A DNA stretch of 64,000 bases from Acanthochlamys bracteata (lineage: Eukaryota > Streptophyta > Magnoliopsida > Pandanales > Velloziaceae): positions 682,001 through 746,000 of the forward strand of contig CM034130.1 of assembly GCA_019914995.1 (NCBI GenBank). Reading direction: 5' to 3'. How positions within the stretch are numbered: the first letter of the stretch is position 1; the number at the start of each line of letters is the position of its first letter. The notes beneath the pieces were generated by a model. It did not search any database. It saw nothing but the letters and a program-made list of their open reading frames with translations, and had not been told where the DNA came from. Positions 46,388-56,787 of this stretch are shown one piece after another. The translations under genes were made by a program, and so were the position numbers.

Positions 46388-47300
46388 CAATGATCGCCAA
46401 TTGCTCACAAAATCCTGATCAGATGATGAGGATATTATTCTGAGGAGCTCTTCCATTCATGCGTCCCCCCTAGATCTTCAAGCACAAACACTATGTTCAT
46501 GTATTGGGCCTCCAAAATAGACTAGTCTCAAATTAGTAATAGAGAAGTATAAATATGGTATCAAAGTAAATAATAAATAAATTAATTTAGAAACAGATCA
46601 ACAACTCGTCTTGGACTAGATTAATTCAAGCCTAGCTTCTAATAGTTTCATACAATTATGTGGTAAAAGAATTATATTTATACATAAAATATGTTAATTC
46701 TTAAATAATTAGCCGATCATTTTAGTTTGGAGATATGATTTTATAATTATTATTAAAATCTGATAAATTGGAGCTATCTAACGTATTATTTAGGGGAGAT
46801 TATTGAGCTTCAATTTTGAGCTCTGCTCGAATTAAGGAGGCATTGGAATACTTATAAAATAAAATTTTTTAAAATAAAAAATATTTTAATTATATTTTAA
46901 TAAATAAGTTTTATTATTTTAATTTAAAAAAATAAAAAAATTAAGTAATAAAAAAATTTTATGTAAACTTTTTTTAATTTTTTAAATAAATTTATAAAAT
47001 ATTATTAAAACTTATCATAAAAATATAAAATAAAAAATTAATAAATTATTTTCTAAATAAGTATTGCAAACAGCTCCTGAAACTACTTGGTCATAAGCTA
47101 AAGCTGCATGCAACTAGCTAGCTTCTCCACTGTCAAATATTCCAAGCCATATCCTCTGACTCCTCTTGTTGAATCTCTGATCTCTGCTGCGAATTTTCTT
47201 CTGGTCGCCTTCAAACACCGATACAGCTCCTCTTTGTTCTCCATTAATTACGTATCCTTCAATTCTTCTACTTCTTCTACCGGATCACCTCCATTATTGG
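46388..47300 (-). pseudogene. ERF transcription-factor pseudogene, tandem relic of the ERF at 48560
   Basis: Minus-strand pieces match the intact ERF about 1.3 kb upstream. 47300-47210 reads EEVEE and similar acidic residues before the DNA-binding domain. 47205-47085 reads [14 protein letters not shown] and, after a frameshift, RIWLGIFDSGEA, then a stop and HAALAYDQ, corresponding to the AP2/ERF domain. 46490-46430 carries the C-terminal VFVLEDLG motif, followed by flank similar to the intact gene's end (ATTGCTCAC, TTCTGAGGAGCTCTTCC). Frameshifts, a stop and a MITE (46836-47077) between the AP2 part and the C-terminal part rule out a working protein. Confidence 0.82.
46836..47077. mobile_element. 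Tourist-like MITE inside the ERF pseudogene
   Basis: 242 bp with well-matched inverted ends: left GGAGGCATTGGAATACTTAT, right ATAAGTATTGCAAACAGCTCC read inverted. Flanks are TAA and TGA, i.e. TNA-like but not identical. It lies within the decayed ERF relic, just after the conserved AP2 segment. Confidence 0.75.
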
Positions 47301-48559
47301 TCAATTTCATTAATTGCATTATAATGATCTGTTGTTGGCTGTGAGAATTTCTTTTCTTCGTACAGGTTTGAATGTTTGCAGAAGCATTGAACCTATAAAT
47401 GATTGTTAATTAGTCTTTGAGCTTGTTGAATACTGTTGCATTTTTTAAATAAAATTTGCATCATTTTATTTATAGAAAATTGATATGATAACTTAGTACC
47501 TTAAAATTTTGTTTGAAGCATTGATTTGAAGGAGTTTAATTATATACATATGTATACACGTTTTTTTATTTTATTATTATTTTGCTGGAATAGTTTTTGC
47601 TCATGTACGATAAGAACTTGAGCTACTTTTTCACTGTAAAATACAAAAGGTTAGCATATAACAATTGATGCAAGAATGGTCCAATTATCTAATGTAATAT
47701 GTTGAAACATTGCTAACTATAACTAGGCTCAATCATATTTATATATTTTTTCATAATAATCTATTCTCAGTTAAATTAATTAATTGCACGAAGATAAACA
47801 GAAATGTGGACATATTTGATGTATAGTCATTTTTTTCTTAAGATTATTTGTTCTCTTTCATTCTGTCTTTAATTTATATGATTATCATTCGTTTTGTGAT
47901 TTATATGATTATGTACGTTAATTTTTGTAAGGCAACTTTCGAAAAATTTTCATTATAGTTTTAAATATTTTATAAAATTTATTAAAAATTTTATATCATA
48001 AATATTTTTTAAATTAAAAAATATAAAATTTTATTTTAAACAAAATTTATTTTATAAATAATTCTAAATGTCGGCTAAGTGGTCTTTCTTTGATGGCTTG
48101 ATAAGTGAAGTTATTACTTTCTTGATTTCTTATGAAGAAGAATTCCAGAACTCTAACTTATCACCCGCACTACTAATAATTATAATGATAATGACACTAG
48201 GAAATTTAAAGTTGGCTAAAAAGGGTGCATTAATTTGATCAAAAGAAATTTTTTTTATCAAAAACTTAACCACACTTTTAAAATAAAAATTAAATATAAA
48301 TGTTACTTTCAAATTTTTTTAATTATAATTAAACATAAAGTCTAACATTTTTAAACTCATTAAAAAAAAAAGTTACTTATTAAAAACTCGATTCACTGTA
48401 ACTAATAATACACACTCAAAATCTGAAAACGAAAAGTTATTTATTAAAAGATCTGCTCACACTCTTTTCACATCAATTGTATTTCTTAGATACATCTGTA
48501 ATATCATCGGATTCATAAGATAAGATTAAAACCTAAAAAATAAATTCTCTTATGATTGA
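47301..48559. other. Spacer between ERF pseudogene and ERF gene
   Basis: AT-rich, including a partial element at about 47940-48070 and repeat-like sequence at 48290-48460. The 3' UTR of the intact ERF probably occupies the right end. No gene seen. Confidence 0.45.
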
Positions 48560-49183
48560 TCACCATGGATAATTGCTCACGGAATTCTGACCAGAAATTC
48601 TGAGGAGCTCTTCCAAGTAGTCATTCCCCAAATCTTCAAGCACTAGCACGCTAACATCACCTTCTCTGCTGCTACTAGCAGTAGTACTAGTAGTAGTAGT
48701 GATGATCTGCTTATTCCGCTTCTTTTTCATCGACCTCCGCATTGCCGCATGCTGTTTCTTCAACTCCAGCACCGGCGAACGCCAATTCACGTCAGTGTTG
48801 TTGTACCTAATAACACCTTTCAGCGAGTCAACAACATACTGCAAAGGAAAATTAAGCACAGCAGTTGATCCCCGGGCACAATATGCTGCTTGGTCGTAAG
48901 CTAAAGCAGCAGCTTCTTCTCTATCAAATGTTCCAAGCCACACTCTTACTCCTTGTCTTGTTGAATCTCTTATCTCAGCTGCAAACTTTCCCCACGGCCG
49001 CCGTCGAACTCCGATATAACTCTTCTTCTTCTTACGATCGTTGTCGTTGGGTTTTTTCTCGACTTCATCAACCATGCTGGAATCATCAATAATCGAGGAA
49101 GAGGAGCTTGCTGTCGAACTTGACGAATGATCGGAAGCTGAGAATCTGATTTCTTCAATGTCCTGAAAGAAGCTGTTCTCCAT
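48560..49183 (-). CDS. AP2/ERF transcription factor, group IX (ERF1-like)
   Basis: Intronless, 207 residues, nuclear. An acidic/Ser-rich N-terminus is followed by the AP2/ERF DNA-binding domain from about residue 56 ([20 protein letters not shown], then [20 protein letters not shown]), which would bind GCC-box promoters. A basic KKKRNKQ patch may act in nuclear import, and the C-terminal [16 protein letters not shown] is the CMIX-1 type motif of group IXc members such as ERF1, often linked to ethylene/jasmonate defence responses. The upstream region has a G-box (CACGTG). A decayed tandem copy lies downstream. The exact orthologue among ERF1/ERF14/ERF15-type genes is not determined. Confidence 0.93.
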   Translation of the reverse strand: MENSFFQDIEEIRFSASDHSSSSTASSSSSIIDDSSMVDEVEKKPNDNDRKKKKSYIGVRRRPWGKFAAEIRDSTRQGVRVWLGTFDREEAAALAYDQAAYCARGSTAVLNFPLQYVVDSLKGVIRYNNTDVNWRSPVLELKKQHAAMRRSMKKKRNKQIITTTTSTTASSSREGDVSVLVLEDLGNDYLEELLRISGQNSVSNYPW

Positions 49184-49440
49184 GATTGCAGCGGTGGCCG
49201 GGGAGAGTTTTATACAAAAACTTTGTTTCGTTTTATTAGTTTTATAGGAGCTTCGTTTCTACACCGATCCAATAATTTGACAGGGAATTCGAAAAGGAGA
49301 ACATTTTTACATATATAGGTAGTGGCGAGTGGATTTTATTATTAAAATTATTTTGATTTTGGGATAATAATAAAAATAACAGGACGAGGATGCTCCGCAG
49401 ATCGAAAGAAGAGTGGGACCCACAAGGATTTAACCAAGGA

Positions 49441-49446
49441 CACGTG
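49441..49446. promoter_or_regulatory. G-box (CACGTG) upstream of the ERF gene
   Basis: GGACACGTGGTT lies about 260 bp before the ERF start codon. G-boxes are bound by bHLH and bZIP factors, including MYC2-type jasmonate regulators. Role inferred only from position. Confidence 0.45.
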
Positions 49447-50962
49447 GTTGCTGAGGTAGGGCGGCGAGATAATGACAATTTAGCTGATGTCATTATCTCT
49501 TTAAGGGTTAAGGCCATAGATATTATGTCTCTTAATAATAAGAAAATTAGGTCGACTACTTAATTAAGGTGGGTTGAATTCAAGTTTCATTTATACAGCT
49601 CCATATTAACAGTAATTATGGCGTCTTAATGAATTTTCCTGTAGAAAAAAGAATTAGTTCTAGAAAAAATAACTAGTTCAACATAGTTCAACCGAACGAA
49701 AAGGTTAATTTTTGTCTTGTTGTAATATAAAAATATTACAAAAATTCTGTAAACAGAGTTGAAACATGCATCCAACAGTTTCATTTCTGTAACGAACAAC
49801 TGTTGTTATCTTTGACCGGTATGCTTAAGTCAAAGTTTAAGAAACAAAAAAATTCAAAATTAATCATCTAACTAAAAAAAGAATAAAACTTTGAAGCACC
49901 TAACTAATTAAAATAGATCAAAACTCAAATGATTTGTTTGGTAAAGTTTGAAGAGTCTTGGGACATAAATGAATGTCACAACATATATACAGTGAATAAC
50001 GATGATAAAATGATTTGCTTCAACTTGTACAAAAAAAAAAATAGATATGTAGCCAAAGAACGTTTGCCCTTTCGATTTAAGTGATGTTAACGGATCACTG
50101 TTATTTGGTTCTGAGTGCGAGGGCATTCAGATTGCGACTCTCAGAGTCTCAATGGAATAATTTACTGCGTGTTTAGCTACCATAAAAATTCACTTTTTCA
50201 CTCAAAAAGTTTACGTTTAAAGTAATTTTCAAATATAATTAAAACAATAATTTAATTTAATATTTTCTGTCATAAACTTTATTTTTAAAATTTAAAACTA
50301 AAAATTTTATTTTAAAACTCAATTTTAATATAAATAGATATAAAAAATTAACTATTTCTTAAATCCACTTTCAAATTTATTTTTTACACCTTCATTTCAG
50401 AAAGTTTTTATTAAATTTTTATTTTATATTTTTTAATAAATTTTTTATAATAGTCTACATAATTTATTCAAAAATTTTATTTAGTAAAATTATTTATTTA
50501 TTTTTTTAAATAAAAATAATAAAACTCATTTATCAAACTAAAATAAAATATTTTTTATTTTAAAATTATTTTTATAAATACTTTTAAATAATTTCTTAAA
50601 GATATTGATTTATGTAGACCCAATAGAAACAAGGCTGACGTATCATTTACGGTACTGGGCCAATTTTAGATATTTATTTGATTGATCCATAAATTATTCC
50701 GCAGCCCAGGTTTCTTTGACTGCTAAAATTGACCGAAGTCTTCCTTCTTCGAAGAAAACAATGCAGCCATGAAAATAGTTCTTTTTTTTGTTTTTCTTCT
50801 TATTAATCGTTTTTAGTAATGTAATAATTAATGCAATAATTATAATTTTGAATAGTTTAGTTGAGAATTGTATATGTGCTGGAAGAAGCATGCAAGACCG
50901 CAGATTTTTATTTTGATTTTTCTTATAAACTAGAAATTAAGCTTTAAATTTCTAAGAGGAAT

Positions 50963-51580
50963 GGAGTTGTTGAGAGCACTTATAAAATAAATTTATCAAA
51001 ATAAAAAATATTTTTATTTTATTTCAAGAATAAATTCTATATTTTTTATGTAAAAAATAAAGTAACTAATAATAAGATTTTACCAAGTAAAACTTTTTAA
51101 AATTTTTTTTAATTTTAATAAAATTTATAGAATGTTATAAAAGATTTATTAAAAAACGTAGAATATTTTTGTGGAATGAAAAATAAAAAAAGCTTTTTCA
51201 AACGGCAACGAAAATTAGATAGAATATTTATGAAATAGAATTTTTATCAAATAAAAAATATTAGAAATTTTTTTAAAATAAGTTTTACTTATTTGCCTAA
51301 TAACAAAAATAAAATATAGTGAAATTTTTTTATATTTTTAAAACTTAAAATTTTTTTTAAATATAAAATATTTATTAAAATAATATAAAATAATTGTGGA
51401 AACTTGCTGTAGAACGCTTTTTCGGCATGCTAGAAAAGTGATTTTTATTTTATATTTTTAAATAAATCTTATATAATATTTTATAAAATTTATTTTAAAT
51501 TTTTTTTACATAGTATGATCTTATTATTATTTATTTTATTTTTTTAATAAAAATATAATAATTATTTTGAAGAGTCGCAA
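50963..51580. mobile_element. Cluster of three adjacent AT-rich MITE-like elements
   Basis: The first copy begins GGAGTTGTTGAGAGCACTTA, matching the TIR of the element at 46836, and ends near 51210 (TTTTTCAAACGGCAAC). A second AT-rich block runs from about 51211 to 51415 and a third to about 51580. All repeat the AAAATAAAAAATATTTTTAT-type interior. Boundaries of the second and third are approximate; nested insertion is possible. Confidence 0.5.
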
Positions 51581-52069
51581 AATATTTTGGTCTTTCTGTG
51601 AAATGAAAACATGTACAGAAAAGTTGGAAGTTTCCAAATAAAAAATTTAACTCGAAGGAACACAAGAACACTTGCAATGAATGGGCTTATAACTTCCATA
51701 GTTTCGTGAATTTAAATGGGCTGCCAGAACCATATATGGGCCATTAACATTTTTTTACTTAAAAAGTAGAATTATTATTATAAAATAAATTAATTCAGAT
51801 AATGTTCCCATTTTCAATGGTTTTTATCAAAAACTGGTCAATGTTGAAGACCAACATAATATTTACTTCGGCTTTTTTGATTAATTAGAAATTATATGAT
51901 TGATTATTTTTTGAATCAAAGAATGTTATTGTGCCGAGTGAAAGAGTTGAAAAATAAAAAATAAATAAAACAGAGGGAATATTGCTACTTGTGTATATGC
52001 ATAGAAAGCTATCTTGTGCTCTATATTTGTCTTTCATGGAACATCTTATAACAAGGAAACAAATTCTTA

Positions 52070-52206
52070 TTCATATTGCCCTCTTTCAGCGAGATTTTAA
52101 AGCGTGTTTTAAATTGAGCACAAGTGAGATTTGCTAAAATAAAAATTAAAAAATATGGTTTATTAAAATATGGGTTAAAATAGAGTTCATATTGCCCTCT
52201 TTCAGC
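52070..52206. repeat. 21-bp direct repeat flanking a 95-bp segment
   Basis: The sequence starting TTCATATTGCCCTCTTTCAG occurs at 52070-52090 and again at 52186-52206. The intervening segment contains GCGTGTTTTAAATTGAGC, similar to second-family element ends. Confidence 0.8.
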
Positions 52207-52323
52207 AAGTTTTTGTTTATATCATTTAAAATGACTTGAAAGTTAAATCTAATTCTTATTTTTTAAAATGTATTAGAATGAAATATATAATAATTTTGAA
52301 GTGTAGTTTTAAAATTTAGTTTA

Positions 52324-52560
52324 GAACGTATTTTAAATACACGTAACTAAATTTTGTAGAAGTGAAAATAAGAAGTAAAATTTGTTAAAAAATGTGTTAA
52401 AAGTAAAGTTCATTTTTTATATTTTAATTAATTTTTAAATAGATTTAAGATAGAGTTTAATATTTATTTTAATTTTATTTAGAGTTCTATATATAATGAT
52501 ACTAAAGTAAAATTTTGAATTATTAGAACACATTAAAATATGTGAAATATTTAAAACTTC
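52324..52560. mobile_element. Second-family AT-rich MITE-like element
   Basis: Left GAACGTATTTTAAATACACG, continuing TAACTAAATTTT, mirrored on the right by ATATGTGAAATATTTAAAAC. Shares ends with copies at 31785 and 52684; the interior differs somewhat. Confidence 0.55.
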
Positions 52561-52683
52561 AGTCCAGAGCAGAAAAAAAATAAAGTTCCAAATATTTGAA
52601 ATATGCTACCATATTTAAATAAACTAAAAAATTTCCAATTTTAACGAAAAAGTTAAATTTTTGGATATTTAAAACACTACTTT

Positions 52684-52984
52684 AGGACATTTTAAACGAT
52701 GGTAACTTCATTTTTTCTCGTCAAATTTAAATTCCGAACAGTTTATATATTTTAATTATACAAAAAATTTAAAACTTTACTTCTATATACGGAATTTTAT
52801 TTTTAATTTTCTTATTTACATATTTTTTAATATAATTATATTTTTAAATTTTTAATATACTTTTAAAATCTATTTAAATACAAATATTAAATTCTATTTT
52901 TATTTAATTTTTAAAAAAATTTTAATTTTAATTTTTTATTTTTATAAAATTTAGTTACGAATAATTGAAACACGTGCGGTGCTC
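52684..52984. mobile_element. Second-family AT-rich MITE-like element
   Basis: About 300 bp. Left AGGACATTTTAAACGATGGT with TAACTTCATTTTTT is mirrored on the right by AAAATTTAGTTACG and TTGAAACACGTGCGGTGCTC. Interior blocks are in the same order as at 30672-30927 and 31785-32055. Confidence 0.6.
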
Positions 52985-53107
52985 TTAGTTATTCGAAAGT
53001 AAGAACTAAAAGCTGGCCGCTTAATTTGACCATTTGATGAAGGAATTTTTAGCAAAATCAGGTTCTTGTATTGCCAATTATTCAAGGACAAACGCTATAG
53101 AGAAACA

Positions 53108-53134
53108 AATTTGGGTTTTGTGAAAACCCAAATT
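53108..53134. repeat. Perfect 12-bp inverted repeat with 3-base loop
   Basis: AATTTGGGTTTT and AAAACCCAAATT are exact reverse complements separated by GTG, so either strand could fold into a short hairpin. No adjacent gene explains it. Confidence 0.85.
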
Positions 53135-54004
53135 ATTGATGTGATTATATGATGTTGATGTTGGTGTGACGTTGATGTGATGATGCAATTACAAAAAGAT
53201 TTTAGGTTTTGTGAAATTTTAGCAGTAGACACACAGAGTGCGTTTGATAGAATTGAATTTTCAGTAAAAAAATAAATTAAATAAATTTGGTCAATTTAAA
53301 ATTGGATAAAAAATAAAAAACTTTATATATAAGATTTTGGGTTGAGCAGCTCATGAGCTGTCTACAACAAACACACCTACCAGTCCTACACCAATCTGAT
53401 TATTTCACAAGCTTTCGAACTTGCTAAATCAATAAACATTTTTGATCTTCCATAATTAGTTTTTATTCGGTTTATTCAGAAAACTTGGTTCTTCTTAAAA
53501 TTTTCTTTTTTTCGCTTGTTAGCTTTAGGGCTCGTTTAGCAACCTCTCCAAATTCATTTTTTTAAAAATTATTTTTAATATACAATAAATTAAAATAAAT
53601 TATTTGTTAAATTTTAATTTAAACTTATTTATAATATAAAATTAATATAAATTATTTTCATTAAATATTTTTAATTTTATTTTTTAAACTTAATTTTTAA
53701 AAAATAAGTTTATTTTAAAATAATACGACTTTAGTTGGCAATAGCAGTTAGTGTAAGGAGGAAGAAGATGAAATTCGTTCAGTACAATAGTAATAGTGTA
53801 TTATTTTGTATTTAGAAAAAAATTGTTCATGAAGAAGTTATACTCATAATTTATTTTATAATTATGTTTTTGAAATTTAGTTTTTATAAAAGAAAACACG
53901 TCCCAATTGTTTTTGGTGAGATACAGAAGTTGATTTGTTGGTGCTTTCCTTTTGCTGAGTTTTAGTCTTTTAGAACAACCATAACCTTATTGAGAATGTG
54001 AGGG

Positions 54005-54222
54005 AGCATTTGGCTAAATTTTTTTAATTTTTAATTTATATTTTTAATAATTTTATAAATATTTAAAAAAACGTATTAAAAATTTAGAAATAAAATATAA
54101 TAATAAGATTTTTTATTATTTTTTAAAATTATTTTTAGACAACAAAATAGAGCTTATTAAAAAAATAAAAATATTTTTTATTTAAAAAGAATTATTTTAA
54201 AAATTCATTTATCACGTTCTTC
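54005..54222. mobile_element. AT-rich MITE-like element
   Basis: Begins GGGAGCATTTGGCTAAAT after a TGA and ends near TTTATCACGTTCTTC. The interior is the same AT-rich series as other first-family copies. The right end is diverged. Confidence 0.5.
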
Positions 54223-55324
54223 AATTTATTATTATAGTGATGCTAATCACGCTTAACAATTTATTTAAAGTTGTAAAAAGTTTAAGTACATAAATAAGAT
54301 CACAAAGCCTAGAGTCTCTCGACATGTCCAAATTATCACAGATTTCTTCTTTCTTTTTTTCAAATTTTAAATTCAACATTTATATATTTCTATTTTTATA
54401 CTATTTTTATTTTTATTTTTTCATCTAATTATATTTTTATAGAAATTTTACTTCAAATTTAATTTCACATATTTTAATTACTATTCTAAAATTAATTTTA
54501 TTATCAAAGTTTATTTTTTATTAAATTTTATTTTTATAAAATTTATTTTTTAATAACTTATTTATTTAATTGAAACGCACCAATCTTAATTACAAGTACA
54601 ATAATTTTGTAAGTTTTTTGACGGCTGCAAGAATATTCTTAAAACATATTTTGCAGCTGCAATCAATAAGATAATATTTGAATGTATATTAATAGTTCTA
54701 TCAAACATTTACTAAATTACATTAGCCATCATGTTCAAAAAAGCAATAGAAAAAATATACGGAAATATAAAGTCAAGTGTTTTTGTTTTTGCTGGAACCC
54801 AACAAAAGAAAGCCAAAAAACAGGAATCAATCCTTCAATCACAACCTGTTTTTTTCTCTAGGCAAATTTTTTTGCCCATGCCCTCCCTGTTCAATGTCCC
54901 ATCACATACATGATCCTGGATTGCAAATGGATCTTCTAGGTTTCCTCAAATTTCAGTTTATGTTATTTCCCGTAAAGATCCAGATACCAATTAGTTTGAG
55001 ATCCTAATGTATTTCATTCAAACTTGTAAATTAATAAAAACCTCTTTGAGCGCCACCCATTTGACTCCAATTCTTGGATACTCTGCTTTATTTAATTAAA
55101 AGACCGTTTAGCAATACTTATAAAATAAAAAACTTTTTTGAATAAAAAATATTTTTATTTTTTCAAAATTAAAACTTTATTTTTATTTTTAAATAATAAT
55201 AATAATAATAATTTATATTTTTAAATTTAATAATTTTATCATATTTAATAAAATAGTTAAAAACTGAATAAAATAAAATATTTGGATAAAATAGCACAGA
55301 GTCAAACAAACCAATCAAGAGTCA

Positions 55325-55540
55325 TTCCAAACGTTTGTTTTTAATTTTTTTTTATTTTACGTTTTTTAATAAGTATTTTATAATTATTTAAAAAAATTAA
55401 AAAACTTAAAAAATATAAAAAAATTTAGTTAGTAAGATCTTTTTATTATTTTTAAAAATAAAAAAATAAAACTTATTTTTTAAAAAAATAAAAATATTTT
55501 TTATTTTATAAAAACTATATTTCATAATCCAAATGCACCC
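55325..55540. mobile_element. AT-rich MITE-like element in the ATL promoter
   Basis: The right end CCAAATGCACCC (inverted GGGTGCATTTGG) is followed by TTA. The left end is near CCAAACGTTTGTTTTTAATT. It lies immediately upstream of the ATL gene's TATA box, so it may form part of its promoter. Confidence 0.55.
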
Positions 55541-55552
55541 TTAATCTATCTG

Positions 55553-55560
55553 TATATAAA
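55553..55560 (+). promoter_or_regulatory. TATA box of the ATL RING-H2 gene
   Basis: TATATAAA about 265 bp before the ATG, followed by a CT-rich leader (55610-55780). Confidence 0.55.
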
Positions 55561-55818
55561 AAACTTCATAATAATTGTACTCTATTCAAAACCCATTTCT
55601 TAACACCCAATCAACAACTCCTCCTTTCTCTATCTCTTCATTCACACTTCTTTTCCTCTCTTCTTCAAAGATTCCTGACATTACCTTAAATTTTCTCAAC
55701 TTTTCTCCGAGTTTCAATCACTAGCTTCTCATTCAAGTTTTCTCCATCACAATTTAATTTCATCATTCCTCCTGTTCCTCTTCAGAAGGTTTTTCAAAGA
55801 CCTTGCTCTGTTATTGCC

Positions 55819-56787
55819 ATGTCTAAAGAATCGCACACTCCAAAATCCTTCTCCATCAACAACAACCATGAACAACCGTCACCGCCACCACTTTACTCGA
55901 CAGAAAGTTTTCCGATTCTCGCAATCACTGTTCTTGGAATTCTTACAACAGCTATACTTCTTGTTAGCTACTATGTCTTCGTGATCAAATGCCAATTTGG
56001 TTGGCACCGGCGTTCCAACAATCGTCGCCGAGAACCATTCATGATCTATACGAATGCTGCAGAAACACATGGCTTGACTGATTCAGCAATCAGAGCAATA
56101 CCCACATTCCTGTTCGGCAGAGCCGCTAAGTCTGAAGCAACGGAGAGATCCTTCCATGAGTGTGCAGTGTGTTTGAATGAGTTCCAAGAAGATGAAAGAC
56201 TCAGGCTTCTACCTAACTGCTGCCATGTTTTTCACATAGATTGTATCGATATATGGCTTCAGAACAATGCGAATTGCCCGGTTTGTCGGTCAGAGATCAC
56301 CGGAAACAGCCCGATTTCGATTCTGACTCACGAAAACTTTGTTCAAGACACTAATAATGGTGATATTGTAATCGAAGTCGTAGGAGACCAGCAACAAAAT
56401 GCGATATCTACTGATTCTGCTTCTTCTCAGCAAGAACAGAGGTCGAACAGGAGGAAGAAGATTGCAAGGAAACTTTCGAGCATGGGAGATGAGTGCATTG
56501 ATGTTAGAGCGAAAGATGACCAGTTCTTCGCCGTACAGCTACCTTTCAGAAGGTCTTTCTCCATGGATTCTTCTTGCAACAGGGAATTGTACATCTCTGT
56601 TCAAGAAATTTTGCAGAGCAATTCACAGTTCCAGTTGCAGAGAGCTGCGAGAAGTAACAGCAACAACAACTACGGTGAAGGCACTAGCAATGGAAATGCT
56701 TCTAGTAGGCTTAAGAGATCCTTCTTCTCGTTCGGCCATGGCCGGAGCTCACGCAACGCTGTTCTTCCGATCAACATTGATTTATGA
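55819..56787 (+). CDS. ATL-family RING-H2 E3 ubiquitin ligase (ATL1/ATL16-like)
   Basis: Membrane-anchored E3 ligase, 322 residues, intronless as is usual for ATLs. One hydrophobic segment spans about residues 31-58 (FPILAITVLGILTTAILLVS onward). The GLD box appears as GLTDSAIRAIP (85-95). The RING-H2 domain is at about 115-157: CAVC, CCHVFHIDC and WLQNNANCPVCR supply Cys/His ligands in the C3H2C3 order, and the tryptophan needed for E2 contact is present. The C-terminal half has the ATL1-type motifs SSMGDECIDVR, RRSFSMDSS and RSFFSFG. The start is the first ATG after the CT-rich leader. ATL genes are often rapidly induced by elicitors, which cannot be judged here. Confidence 0.94.
   Translation: MSKESHTPKSFSINNNHEQPSPPPLYSTESFPILAITVLGILTTAILLVSYYVFVIKCQFGWHRRSNNRRREPFMIYTNAAETHGLTDSAIRAIPTFLFGRAAKSEATERSFHECAVCLNEFQEDERLRLLPNCCHVFHIDCIDIWLQNNANCPVCRSEITGNSPISILTHENFVQDTNNGDIVIEVVGDQQQNAISTDSASSQQEQRSNRRKKIARKLSSMGDECIDVRAKDDQFFAVQLPFRRSFSMDSSCNRELYISVQEILQSNSQFQLQRAARSNSNNNYGEGTSNGNASSRLKRSFFSFGHGRSSRNAVLPINIDL

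Larger units (their letters stand above)
49184..55550. other. 6.4-kb AT-rich intergenic region rich in short elements
   Basis: After about 400 bp of ERF promoter there is no supported gene until the ATL gene. AT-rich elements lie at about 50210-50590, 50963-51580 (three in a row), 52324-52560, 52684-52984, 53530-53720, 54005-54222, 54360-54560, 55107-55310 and 55325-55540. Open frames here are short and low-complexity. Confidence 0.5.

Noticed and set aside
47108-47344. 78-residue plus-strand open frame
   Set aside because: It is the reverse of the AP2/ERF pseudogene on the minus strand, which explains the open frame.
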